DNA of 64,000 bases from Gammaproteobacteria bacterium (GTDB taxonomy: Bacteria; Pseudomonadota; Gammaproteobacteria; Chromatiales; Chromatiaceae). The first letter of the stretch is position 1; every line of letters starts with the position of its first letter. The stretch spans positions 1 through 64,000 of the forward strand of contig RZZN01000019.1 in assembly GCA_009929855.1 (NCBI GenBank), in the 5' to 3' direction. The notes below the pieces were generated by a model. It was not told where the DNA came from, made no database searches, and saw only the letters and a list, made by a program, of their open reading frames with translations. The position numbers were made by a program, and so were the translations under genes. Positions 25,569 to 34,143 of the stretch are shown piece after piece.

Positions 25569-27017
25569 TCAAACCCCCATCCCGATCGTTGCAACCAGGA
25601 CAATACCGACGGTCACGGCGCCAATCAGCAGACTCAGCCGGTCGCGCAGCGCGAAGACCACCGGATCATCGTGCATCTCGCCGCGGTGGGTCTTGAACCA
25701 GAGTCGGCTGATCCAATAGAGCAGCAGCGGGCAGATCAGCCAGAGTGCCTCGGGGGTGGCATAGAGTCGCTGCGCCGGAGCGCTGTCGATATAGAGCGCC
25801 AGCACCAGCACGCAGGCCAGACCGGCCGAGACCCCCAGGCTCTGGACCAGGGGCAGGTCGTCGACATGCCAGCCGCGCCCGCTCGCGGTCAGCTCGCCGC
25901 GCTCCAGGAGCGCCGCGAGCTCGGTATAACGCTTCACCAAGGCCAGACTCAGGAAGATGAACATGGAGAAGGCCAGCAGCCAAAAGGAGGGCGTGATGGA
26001 CAGGGCGGCCGCACCGGCGATGACACGAACCGTATAGAGCCCAGCCAGGGTCATGACATCCAGGATCGGCTGACGCTTGAGCCAGAATGAGTAGGCGCTG
26101 GTGAGGACGACATAGCCCGCGAGCACCAGGCTGAAGGCCGCCGGCAGGAGGATCAGACTGAGCCCGGCCGCGACCGACAAGAGGACCGGGATGAGCGCCA
26201 GCCCCCAGATCAAGGGCAGTGTGCCGGCGGCCAGGGGTCGTCGACACTTGCTCGGATGTCGCCGGTCCGCGGGAAGGTCCAGCAGGTCGTTGAGCAGATA
26301 GACCGCCGAGGCGGTGAGCCCGAAGATGAGGACGGCGAGCATCGCGTCCAGCACGAGCGAAGGCTCACCGATGCGGTGCGCCGCCAGGAGCGGCAGAAAG
26401 ATCAGCAGGTTCTTCACCCACTGATGCAGACGCAAGGCGCGCCAAAGTGTGGCTGCCGGGGCCGGCTCGGGTCTGAAGACCCGCTCGACCGAGGCGACGG
26501 TGCGGGCGGCGCGCTCGATGCGCGGCCCGCCGACCACGATCGCCCGGCGGGCGGCGCGCCACACGGGCAGGTCGGCACGCGCATCCCCGACATAGTCGAA
26601 GCCGGCCGCGCCGGCACGCGCGACTAGGGCCGCGGCCTTGGTCGCGCCCTTGAGATTGCGACCCTCCGCGCTGGCCATGACCTCGTCGAACAGCCCGGTG
26701 TAGGCGGCCAGTGCCGCGGCGATGCGCCGATCGGCCGCGGTCACCAGGATGAGCCGGCGTCCGGCCGCACGCTCGGCGCGCAGCCAATCCATGAGCGCGT
26801 CATTCAGCGGCCAGGTATCGACATCGAGTGCGGCCCGCTCGGCGACCCAGGCCTTGAACCCGGCGCGCCCGCGTGCGAGCCCGCCCCAGAGGGTCAGCAG
26901 ACTGAGCGGGCGCTCGCGCACCAGTGACAGCACCGACTCGATCAGCGAGTCGGTCCTGAGCAATGTCCCGTCGAGATCGACCGCCAGCAAGGCCTGATCC
27001 GGCTGTGGCTGTGCCAA
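25569..27017 (-). CDS. HAD phosphatase-UbiA prenyltransferase fusion (phosphoribosyl-polyprenyl phosphate synthase)
   Basis: Two enzymes in one chain. The N-terminal 190 residues are a HAD phosphatase (LLAVDLDGTLLRTDS, LILVTAADRR, YVGDARADLPVW). The remainder is a polytopic UbiA domain with the Asp-rich motif YLLNDLLDLPADRRHP and the second motif LDVMTLAGLYTVRVIAG. By analogy with mycobacterial Rv3806c, the UbiA part would transfer phosphoribose from PRPP to a polyprenyl phosphate, and the HAD part could then remove the 5-phosphate, the job of a separate protein in mycobacteria. I chose a TTG at 27017 because GGAGG lies 8 nt upstream; the ATG at 27095 is the alternative. It is the first gene of the four-gene pathway. 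Confidence 0.83.
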   Translation of the reverse strand: MAQPQPDQALLAVDLDGTLLRTDSLIESVLSLVRERPLSLLTLWGGLARGRAGFKAWVAERAALDVDTWPLNDALMDWLRAERAAGRRLILVTAADRRIAAALAAYTGLFDEVMASAEGRNLKGATKAAALVARAGAAGFDYVGDARADLPVWRAARRAIVVGGPRIERAARTVASVERVFRPEPAPAATLWRALRLHQWVKNLLIFLPLLAAHRIGEPSLVLDAMLAVLIFGLTASAVYLLNDLLDLPADRRHPSKCRRPLAAGTLPLIWGLALIPVLLSVAAGLSLILLPAAFSLVLAGYVVLTSAYSFWLKRQPILDVMTLAGLYTVRVIAGAAALSITPSFWLLAFSMFIFLSLALVKRYTELAALLERGELTASGRGWHVDDLPLVQSLGVSAGLACVLVLALYIDSAPAQRLYATPEALWLICPLLLYWISRLWFKTHRGEMHDDPVVFALRDRLSLLIGAVTVGIVLVATIGMGV

Positions 27018-27236
27018 GCACTTCGCCTCCACTACAGGTGCTCCATGATCTTGGGCGTGTTGGGGCTCACACCCGAGATTGTAGACGCATGTCATCCGAG
27101 CAACGAGCAGAGCACGGACCGCGCGGCTGTCGCAGGACCGGATGGGCTTGGTACGATCGGAGGCCAGCACCGCCCGATCGTCCAGATGACCGGGTCGTGC
27201 ACCCATCATGCCCAGTGGCGCATCCCGGGCGCGGCA

Positions 27237-27893
27237 TCAGCTGTCCGGCTCAGGGGCCTGCCCTCGCAGATCGCGCACCACGTCAGCGGCAAGGAGTGCG
27301 GCCAGTCGGCTGAATGCCTCGGCCATCGACTCGGGTGTCACGCCTGAGACCAGGGCCTCGGCAGTGTAACGACGGCTAAGGATCGGACGTCGATCGTCGG
27401 CGCCGACCAGAGTCAGCTGCAAGGCCCCGACCACGCGCGGCGGTGCCGCGGTCGGGTGGTGCTCGAAGCGCTCGACCTCACCGCCCAGGATGACATCGGG
27501 GCGTCCGCGATCGGCTGGGATCAGCACCATCTGATAGACACTCGCCGCGCGGATGGCGTCGGCGAGGTGGCGCGCCAGCGCGCGCGCGACCGGCTCCTCC
27601 CACAAGAGATCCTCATAGCGCTGGACCTGCAACGGAGCGGCCGCGGTCCGGAAGAGGATCTGACGTCCACCAAGCAGGCCTCGCGCGGCCAGATCATTGA
27701 CCAGCAGGGTCGCCGGCAGTGGCCAGCCGACTGCTGATTCGGAGGTGACCGGAGCGAGCGCGAAGAATCGATCGGACTTCATCGGCGCGGACGACCCGCA
27801 GCCGGCAAGCCCGATCAGGAGCATCAGCAACCCGGCAAGGCCTGATCCGGATACCGCGGCCCCAAGCGCATGCCGCCGACACCAGACACTCAT
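27237..27893 (-). CDS. ABC-type transport auxiliary lipoprotein (PqiC-like)
   Basis: Lipoprotein of 218 residues: a signal ending in the lipobox LAGC, then an ABC-type transport auxiliary domain (FFALAPVTSESAVGWPLPATLLVNDL...RYEDLLWEEPVARALARHL, DVILGGEVERFEH). Members such as PqiC dock on MCE proteins at the outer membrane. The ATG at 27893 overlaps the stop of the MCE gene in an ATGA junction, so this start is preferred over the ATG at 27902. It is the last gene of the MCE operon. Confidence 0.87.
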   Translation of the reverse strand: MSVWCRRHALGAAVSGSGLAGLLMLLIGLAGCGSSAPMKSDRFFALAPVTSESAVGWPLPATLLVNDLAARGLLGGRQILFRTAAAPLQVQRYEDLLWEEPVARALARHLADAIRAASVYQMVLIPADRGRPDVILGGEVERFEHHPTAAPPRVVGALQLTLVGADDRRPILSRRYTAEALVSGVTPESMAEAFSRLAALLAADVVRDLRGQAPEPDS

Positions 27894-29017
27894 TGAAACC
27901 ATGGCGACTGATCCTCTTGTGGCCGTCGTCTGAGCAGTGAGGTCGGGTCCTGACGCAACTCGCTCGACAGTGCCGCCAGGTTGCGCGTCGCATCCTCGAT
28001 GTTGGTCAGGATCGGCAGCAAGGCCGAGGTGAGCATCTGTAACACGATCTGGGCATCATCGAGCGAGCGTTGGACGGCTGGCCGATTCTCGTTGACCAGG
28101 GCACGGATATCCACCGCCAGCTCGCCATAATCGGTGACGGCGCGTTGTACATCGCGCGTGCTGCCGGACATCTCGGCGGTGATGCGTGCCAGGCTGGCCG
28201 ACATCTCCTGGACCGACGCCAGGATGTCGCCGATGGCCTCGGTATCCACCGCCACGACCATTCGCTCGGACAGGAGTCGCAGATTCTCGAGTGCCCCGGC
28301 GAGTCGCTCGCGGTTCTCGCCGAGCGCATCGCTCTGATCCTCGCCAGCACCGATCAACAGCTCGATGGTCTTGACCTGATCGCGGATGCTCGCGAGCGTG
28401 GGCGCGATGCTGTCCTCGACCAACAGACGCACCGTCTCGGTCAGCATGGCCAACTGCTCGGCGAGGCTCGGCTCGGGGGCGCTGACAGCAATCATGGATC
28501 CGCCCGAGAGCCGCTCTGGCGCCTGTCCAGGATGGATCCAGAGCGCATCGCCGCGCAGCAGTCCCAAGGTGCCCAACTGCACCAGGCTGTCGGCTGGGAT
28601 CGGCCAGGCGTCACGAATGCGCAAGGTCGCGCGGAAACAGGGCTGGCCAGGGGCGCGGCTCGGTGCCTGCGCAACCGGCTCGGGACAGTGCCGATGATCG
28701 GTCGCGCTGGCTGGAAAGATCGGGGCCAGACGCTCGAGTAGACCGACCACATAGCCATCCTGAACGACCGGCATGCCGATCGCCAACCCATCGGCGCGTG
28801 CGAAATAGGCATGCAACCGATAGGTCTGATTCAAGAAGCCGGGCAGGAGCAGGGTCAAGATGACCACCAGCAATGCCGCCATCGCGATCACGAACAGGCC
28901 CGCGTAGAGCAGATCACGACGCTCGGCACGCGCTCGGCGCCGGCCCGGCGCGCCGATCTCGGGTGGGGCATAGAGCCGATCGAGCCGGCGGTCGGCGGGG
29001 CGTGGCTCATCCTTCAT
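27890..29017 (-). CDS. MlaD-family MCE protein
   Basis: MCE-domain substrate-binding subunit of 375 residues. One transmembrane anchor near the N-terminus (LLYAGLFVIAMAALLVVILTLLLPG) is followed by the MCE domain (YRLHAYFARADGLAIGMPV..GYVVGLLE, FRATLRIRD, IPADSLVQLGTLGLLRGD) and a long C-terminal helical region (residues of about 190-360) that may form the tunnel seen in MCE proteins. Such proteins carry lipids across the periplasm. It starts 10 bp after the ATPase gene and overlaps the auxiliary lipoprotein gene. Confidence 0.88.
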   Translation of the reverse strand: MKDEPRPADRRLDRLYAPPEIGAPGRRRARAERRDLLYAGLFVIAMAALLVVILTLLLPGFLNQTYRLHAYFARADGLAIGMPVVQDGYVVGLLERLAPIFPASATDHRHCPEPVAQAPSRAPGQPCFRATLRIRDAWPIPADSLVQLGTLGLLRGDALWIHPGQAPERLSGGSMIAVSAPEPSLAEQLAMLTETVRLLVEDSIAPTLASIRDQVKTIELLIGAGEDQSDALGENRERLAGALENLRLLSERMVVAVDTEAIGDILASVQEMSASLARITAEMSGSTRDVQRAVTDYGELAVDIRALVNENRPAVQRSLDDAQIVLQMLTSALLPILTNIEDATRNLAALSSELRQDPTSLLRRRPQEDQSPWFQ

Positions 29018-29027
29018 CGGGGTCGGC

Positions 29028-29765
29028 TCATGGCTGTCCTCGCAGTGCGGCGCGCAGCTCCAGACGGCGCGCGCTGGCACTCGCAAGCTCGGCTGGGGTC
29101 GCCGCGATCAGCAGGCGTCCGGCATCGAGCACGGCGATGCGCTCGGGGGTCTCGCCGAGCACATCCGGAAAATTGTCGGTCGCGATCAAGGTCAAGTCCT
29201 GGTGCTGCTTCAAGCCGCGCAAAACCGCGAGCGTCTCGCGTGCCACGGCCGGGTCGAGTCCGTCGGTCAGACCATCCCAAACCAGCAGCCGCGGGCGGCG
29301 AATCAGCGCGCGCGCCAGCTCGACTCGGCGCTGCTGGCCCAACGAGAGTGCCCGCGGCGGGTGATTCTCGAGTCCGTCCAGGCCCAGCAAGGTCATCACC
29401 AGACGGGCGGCGCGCGCCATCTCGTGACGTGTCAGCGGCGCATCTCGCAAGGGGAGCAACAGGTTCTCCAGGACGCTGTAACCAGCGATGAGCGAACCAC
29501 GCTGGAGCACTGCCCCAACCTCGCGGCGCAGCCGTGCCATCGCCGACCAGTCCAGCTGATCCAGATCGCGCCCCAGAACCTCGACGCGACCCGCCGAGGG
29601 CCGATCCAGACCCAGGATCAAACGTGTCAGCAAGCTCTTGCCGGCGCCGTTCGGACCACAGATCAGCAGCCAGGTGCCAACCGCGACATCCAGTCGGATG
29701 TCCTCCAAGGCCATGCGTCCACCGACGTGCTGATAGACGCCGCTCAGGCGCAGCGCGGCGGACAT
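29028..29765 (-). CDS. MlaF-like ABC ATPase with altered catalytic residues
   Basis: ATP-binding subunit of the MCE transporter, 245 residues. Walker A is GPNGAGKS, the Q-loop is in GAVLQRGSLIAGYSVLEN and the signature is LSLGQQRRVELARAL. The Walker B region reads RLLVWDGLTDGLDP: the aspartate is there but the catalytic glutamate is glycine. The switch region reads LTLIATDNF, where a histidine is expected before the Asp. Checked on the DNA, both changes are plain codons, not frameshifts. Hydrolysis may be weak or absent, so the protein could be regulatory or rely on another mechanism. Neighbours are the permease upstream and the MCE gene downstream. Confidence 0.87.
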   Translation of the reverse strand: MSAALRLSGVYQHVGGRMALEDIRLDVAVGTWLLICGPNGAGKSLLTRLILGLDRPSAGRVEVLGRDLDQLDWSAMARLRREVGAVLQRGSLIAGYSVLENLLLPLRDAPLTRHEMARAARLVMTLLGLDGLENHPPRALSLGQQRRVELARALIRRPRLLVWDGLTDGLDPAVARETLAVLRGLKQHQDLTLIATDNFPDVLGETPERIAVLDAGRLLIAATPAELASASARRLELRAALRGQP

Positions 29766-29870
29766 CAGTGGCTGCGCTCAGGTGGTCTGGTCCGGCCCGA
29801 TGAGCAAGCGCGGTTGACGCCGGCCCAGCCGTCAAGGTCCGTTCGTGCAGGTCCCACACCGCTCAAACCA

Positions 29871-30665
29871 TCACCCCCTCACCAATAGGATATAGACCAG
29901 ATCCGCGACCAGGATGGCGACGATGCCCCCGATCATGGTGCGCGTGGCGGCTCGCGCGATCCCCTCCGAATTGCGCCCCGCCGTGCTGCCATTGACAGTC
30001 GCGATCATGGCGATCAAGAGCGCGAACAGTTGCGGCTTGACCAATGCCTCGACCAAGGCGCCAACGGTCAGTGCATCGAGCAGGATCATGCCGAACTGGA
30101 CCGGCGAGATCGCGGATCCGACCCACAGCCAGACCCCGGTCGCGGCAAAGGTCACCAGGGTACCCCAGACCACGAAGGCAAAGCTCATGAGCAGCATGGC
30201 GAGCAACACCGGGGCGAGCGTCAGCTGGATCGGATGGACGCCGCTGATCAATAGACCATCGAGCTCACCGGTGACCGTCAAGGTCGCCTGACGCACCGCC
30301 AGTGCCACGCCGGCACGACTCGCAACCAGGATCCCGACCAGGACGGGCACCAGCTCCATCACGATCTGATAGGCGATGTTCAGCAAAAAATGCACGAGCA
30401 GGTCGAATTGACTCAAGGTCGTGCTGATCTGCTGACCCAGGATGAAACCGACCGAGACACTCGCAAGCGTCATGGGCAGCACCATCGCGAGTCCGGCCTG
30501 ACGCAGGGCCACGGCGAGCGCAGACAGATCCAATCGCGCGCGTCCCGCCAGAATCCTGAGATAGAGCGCCAGACAACTCGTCAGTGCCTGCGCAGCGAGA
30601 CCAATCTCCTTGATCCAACCGGTCGGACCGCTGAATGGCCCTGCCTCCTGATGCCTGTCGCTCAT
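29871..30665 (-). CDS. MlaE-family permease
   Basis: Inner-membrane permease of 264 residues. Hydrophobic segments and MlaE signatures are seen: LVHFLLNIAYQIVMELVPVLVGILVASRAGVALAV and LDGLLISGVHPIQLTLAPVLLAM, ending in DLVYILLVRG. It is the transmembrane partner of the ATPase (29028-29765) and the MCE protein. The ATG at 30665 is chosen; a longer in-frame extension runs into the RyR gene. It begins 43 bp after the RyR gene ends and could belong to the same transcript. Confidence 0.87.
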   Translation of the reverse strand: MSDRHQEAGPFSGPTGWIKEIGLAAQALTSCLALYLRILAGRARLDLSALAVALRQAGLAMVLPMTLASVSVGFILGQQISTTLSQFDLLVHFLLNIAYQIVMELVPVLVGILVASRAGVALAVRQATLTVTGELDGLLISGVHPIQLTLAPVLLAMLLMSFAFVVWGTLVTFAATGVWLWVGSAISPVQFGMILLDALTVGALVEALVKPQLFALLIAMIATVNGSTAGRNSEGIARAATRTMIGGIVAILVADLVYILLVRG

Positions 30666-30708
30666 CTGCACCGCCCACTCAGACCTGGTCGTCGGCTCGC
30701 GTGCCGAC

Positions 30709-32586
30709 TCAATAGTCGAAGCCCCATTGGAGCACTCCGCCGTCGGGATCCAGTCGGACCTGCTTGATGCCTGGCCCAGCAGCCGCGGACTCGCCCAGGA
30801 TGAGACTGATCGAGGCGCGTCGCGCCAGCCAATCGCAACGCTCGGACTCGCCACGCAGCACGATGCGCCGCTCGGCACGGGCGATCAACTCCAGTATCGC
30901 CGTCCGTGCGGCCGGGTCCGTCGCCCCCTCGAGAGTCTCACAGAGTGGCCGCGACAGCAGCAGGACGAGCCCGGTACCCGCATCACGCTCGAGCGCGCAC
31001 CGTGCCAAGGCGCATGCCGCGGGCTCGTCGGGGGTCAGCGCGAGGACGAGCAAACGGTCCGGATAGCGCGTGCTCAAGCGCTCCAGGAGCTGCTCGACCA
31101 GACCACGCCAGCGCCGCCCTACCGGGCTCACCTCGGCCGTCACGCTGACCCCCACGATCAGCTGGCGCAGGATGCCGAGACCCTGACGCGCGAGCAGCAC
31201 GGGGAGCGCGCGCACCGCGTGGCGGTCGAGATCCTTCATCGGCTCGGAGAGCTCGGCATAGGGCACCAGCTGCGGATGATGCTTGCGCTGATTGTCACGC
31301 ACCGGGGCGTAGCGCCACCCATCGAGATGACGATCGGCGGCCCAGCGCTGGTGCTCGATGAGCGCAAGACGCTCGATCTCCAACGGGGTCAGGTAAAAGG
31401 ACTCGACCAGATCCTCGGACACCGCTCGACAGTCGATCACGGCCAGCTTGGCCCAGACATGGTCGGCCTGATGACGGTTGGCCTGGCGATAGGAGGTCTC
31501 CAGACGGTCCCAGGGTTGCCCGGCAGGCTCATCGCCCAGGTCGCGACCTTGCGCCGCGATACTGTCACGATACTGATCATGGATCGTCCGGGCGACCTCG
31601 TCCCCGTGGCCATCGAGCAGGACCTCGGGGCGACAGGCCTCGTGGAGAACGGAGAAGGGGATGGTCTGCCCATCCCAGTCCTGGATCCGACCATCAGCGA
31701 GCGGCCCGCGGACCTCGACCAACACGGGCGGGGAGACCCCCTGCGCACGCGCGAGCGCGCGCACTAGACGGTGCGCCAGCGTCAGTCCATCACCCTCGGC
31801 AGGCGTGGGGCAGACCAACACGAAGGTGATTGGACGGCTGGAATCATCCAGGCCGGGGCAATCCTCGCGCGGCATGGGTGGCGCGCTCGCCATGCGCTCG
31901 GGCCAGATTGCGACGCCCCTGTCATGGGCTGGTCGGGCCGCTCCATCAGGGTCGTCGGCACGCCAGGCATCGAGCGACACGCCACGGATGTCGGCGATCT
32001 CGGATGCCATGGGATAGCTCTCGAAGAGCTCGGCCACGACCGCCTCCTCTTCAGCGCAGAGCAGGGTGACGCGCGGGCGGACGGCCCCATAGTGAAGCAG
32101 CCGCAGCGCTTGCAACAGGAATGGACGCGCCAGCGCGGCGCGGCCGACGATCAGCAGATGAGGGGCTTGCTCGAACCGCGGGTCCATCCCCAGGTGCAGC
32201 GGCCAGCGGGTGAGCAATGCGCGCGCCGTTCGATCACCGATCGCGAAGGTCTCCAGACGCCAACGACTCGCCGGATGCGGACGCGGCAGCGACGGCGGGG
32301 GATCCTGGGCGTGCATCAGGATCAGGCGTCGGGTCGTCGGTCGTGCCCAGCCGAACCCCGTGCGCTCATCGGCCAAGAGCCTCGCGATCCACTCGGCGGC
32401 ATCGGGCGGATCGGCCAGGATCAGGGTCTGGATCGAGGTCGGCGCAATCCGCGCGAGCTGCTCCGGCGTGATCCGTGCAACCCGTCGCCGAGCAAGGCGC
32501 AGCGCGCGAACGACGGCATCCGCCAATGGATCTGGCCCCACGACCAGGATCGGGGGGCGACGCAGGAGATCACCGAGCCGACCCAC
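30709..32586 (-). CDS. Rossmann (TrkA-N-like)-RyR domain protein
   Basis: A 625-residue soluble protein. Two Rossmann-like segments are visible: PPILVVGPDPLADAVVRALR at the start and HLLIVGRAALARPFLLQALR around residue 145. Near residues 395-465 is a RyR repeat (LTPLEIERLALIEHQRWAADRHLDGWRYAPVRDNQRKHHPQLVPYAELSEPMKDLDRHAVRALP), named after the ryanodine receptor; the core is IEHQRWAADRHLDGWRYA. A further nucleotide-type domain may follow at 480-610 (QLIVGVSVTAEVSP). It starts with GTG at 32586, 3 bp after the LSDAT gene. RyR and SLOG-type proteins are predicted nucleotide sensors; the function here is unknown. Confidence 0.8.
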   Translation of the reverse strand: MGRLGDLLRRPPILVVGPDPLADAVVRALRLARRRVARITPEQLARIAPTSIQTLILADPPDAAEWIARLLADERTGFGWARPTTRRLILMHAQDPPPSLPRPHPASRWRLETFAIGDRTARALLTRWPLHLGMDPRFEQAPHLLIVGRAALARPFLLQALRLLHYGAVRPRVTLLCAEEEAVVAELFESYPMASEIADIRGVSLDAWRADDPDGAARPAHDRGVAIWPERMASAPPMPREDCPGLDDSSRPITFVLVCPTPAEGDGLTLAHRLVRALARAQGVSPPVLVEVRGPLADGRIQDWDGQTIPFSVLHEACRPEVLLDGHGDEVARTIHDQYRDSIAAQGRDLGDEPAGQPWDRLETSYRQANRHQADHVWAKLAVIDCRAVSEDLVESFYLTPLEIERLALIEHQRWAADRHLDGWRYAPVRDNQRKHHPQLVPYAELSEPMKDLDRHAVRALPVLLARQGLGILRQLIVGVSVTAEVSPVGRRWRGLVEQLLERLSTRYPDRLLVLALTPDEPAACALARCALERDAGTGLVLLLSRPLCETLEGATDPAARTAILELIARAERRIVLRGESERCDWLARRASISLILGESAAAGPGIKQVRLDPDGGVLQWGFDY

Positions 32587-32589
32587 GGC

Positions 32590-33420
32590 TCAGTGCCCCA
32601 GGGCGCGCTCGAGGATGGCGGGTAGGCACGCCGGGGCCGCGGCAAGGTCCAGTACCTCGATGCGCTCGGGATCGGCCCCCGGCACCAAGTCGGTGTCCTC
32701 GTCGCCACCCGCGCGCCGCCACTCGGCGAGCCGATCGGCGGTGCCCCCGCTGCTGGCGAGGACCAGGATCCGGCCACCCCCACGCAGCCGATGCAGTACG
32801 TCGAGTCGCGTGACCTCACCGCCGCCCGCCACCAGCATGAGCGTGCCCATGCCCGCCGCGAGATACTCGGCGCTCGCACTGATCCAGGGCGACTCGGCAC
32901 CCCAGCGATCGCCTGGCACCAGGATGAAATGGGTGTGATTGGGATCGAGTCTGGCCATGTCGTCGCCTGGCGCGGACTTCGCGCCCGGTTGCGCCACTGC
33001 CAAGGCAGGGTCGCGCCACTCGGCAGCGTCTTCAGACCCATGCAATGTGCCCGACGAGTCACCCGCGAACCGGTCGAGGCCGAGCACCCGCCCACGCGGG
33101 GCGATCCCGAGCAGTGGAAAACGGGCGTCCGAGCGCCGCCGCGCCTCGCCCATCAGGGCCATGACCCCAACGGCCGTGCCGCCATCGATCACGACCGCGC
33201 CGAGTCGATCGAGGCAGGGCGCAAGCCGCTCGAAGAGCGGTCCCAGGGCGGCCGCGATCGCCGTGGCGAGACCGGCGGCACCACCGACCAGGATGAGTAC
33301 AGGCCGAGCGGGACACAGGTCCAGCGCGGCGAACGCCTCCGACAGCCCAGCGGGCAAAGGCCGGCGCGGAAAGACGACGCGGATCAGCGCGCGCCTCCAG
33401 TCCCGAGGGTCTCGTCCCAA
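32590..33420 (-). CDS. LSDAT (SLOG-superfamily, TRPM-type) nucleotide-sensor protein
   Basis: A 276-residue protein resembling the prokaryotic LSDAT domain, the relative of the ADP-ribose/nucleotide-sensing part of TRPM channels. Matching blocks: ARPVLILVGGAAGL, GAVVIDGGTAVGVMALMGEA, FPLLGIAPRGRV, THFILVPGDRWGAESPWI and AGGGEVTRLDVLHRLRGGG. These form a Rossmann-like ligand pocket. The start is TTG at 33420 with CGGAG about 10 nt upstream. It lies 7 bp after an OsmC gene and 3 bp before the RyR gene, so the three are one operon. The family identification is from memory. Confidence 0.8.
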   Translation of the reverse strand: MGRDPRDWRRALIRVVFPRRPLPAGLSEAFAALDLCPARPVLILVGGAAGLATAIAAALGPLFERLAPCLDRLGAVVIDGGTAVGVMALMGEARRRSDARFPLLGIAPRGRVLGLDRFAGDSSGTLHGSEDAAEWRDPALAVAQPGAKSAPGDDMARLDPNHTHFILVPGDRWGAESPWISASAEYLAAGMGTLMLVAGGGEVTRLDVLHRLRGGGRILVLASSGGTADRLAEWRRAGGDEDTDLVPGADPERIEVLDLAAAPACLPAILERALGH

Positions 33421-33427
33421 GCCTGTG

Positions 33428-33889
33428 TCACTCCGAGGTATGAATCAGGTTGCCAGCCTCGTCCTGAAGGGTGATGCGCATCGGGATGCCTTGGCGGATG
33501 CTGGCCGAGACGACGCAGAAGTCTTCGTACAGATCCTTGCAGCGGGCGAACCTGGGCGACTGGATCACCGCCTCGCCGAGGATCAAGGTGATCTCCAGGC
33601 GGCCCACGCGCAACCGTTTCTTCTCGTTGCGTACCATGACACAGACCGCCTCGGCACGCAGCGCATTGGCCGGGGGCTCGTCCTTGAAGACACAATAGAG
33701 CAGGCTCGCACTCAGACAGTTGGCGGCGGCGGCCGCCAGCAGACGCGAGGCATTCGGTCCAGCCTGTTCGCCGAGCGGGGGCGGCTCGTCCATGAGCAGA
33801 TCAGGGGCGCGCTTCCAATCGAAGGCGACATTGATCTGGAAGCCTTCCCGTTGCTCGAGTTGGATCTTGAAACGACCTTCTTCCGACAT
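33428..33889 (-). CDS. OsmC family peroxidase-like protein
   Basis: OsmC-type protein of 153 residues. Both redox cysteines are in place: NCLSASLLYCVFKDEP and YEDFCVVSASIRQGIP. Relatives reduce organic hydroperoxides, though many OsmC proteins are uncharacterised. The ATG at 33889 has GGAGAG 7-8 nt upstream and is preferred over the longer frame to 33961. It is the first gene of the LSDAT-RyR operon, which suggests oxidative or stress signals may bear on that system (inference). Confidence 0.85.
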   Translation of the reverse strand: MSEEGRFKIQLEQREGFQINVAFDWKRAPDLLMDEPPPLGEQAGPNASRLLAAAAANCLSASLLYCVFKDEPPANALRAEAVCVMVRNEKKRLRVGRLEITLILGEAVIQSPRFARCKDLYEDFCVVSASIRQGIPMRITLQDEAGNLIHTSE

Positions 33890-34143
33890 GGGACTCTCTC
33901 CGACGGGAGCCGAGGTCATGCGCTCCCGGTCAAGGGCAATGATGGGATTGACGGCATGCACGATGCCTCACGAGTCGGCGGAATGTCGCATCGGTCAGGG
34001 TCCAGCGCCGTCATCACCGATGATGGCGGCGCCCGGTCGCCGATCCAGCCGCCGCTCGCCCGGCTCATTCTCACGGGCATGCTTGTGGTACAGTCGTGCG
34101 CCGACGCCGAACTATAGCACCGCGTCAAGGAGACCACCTCCTC

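Noticed and set aside
24615-26090. Long open frame antisense to the DprE1-like and HAD-UbiA genes
   Set aside because: It spans the gap between two well-supported genes and has no motif.
30666-30878. N-terminal extension of the MlaE-like permease
   Set aside because: It runs into the RyR gene and has no membrane or family sequence; ATG 30665 gives a normal MlaE length.
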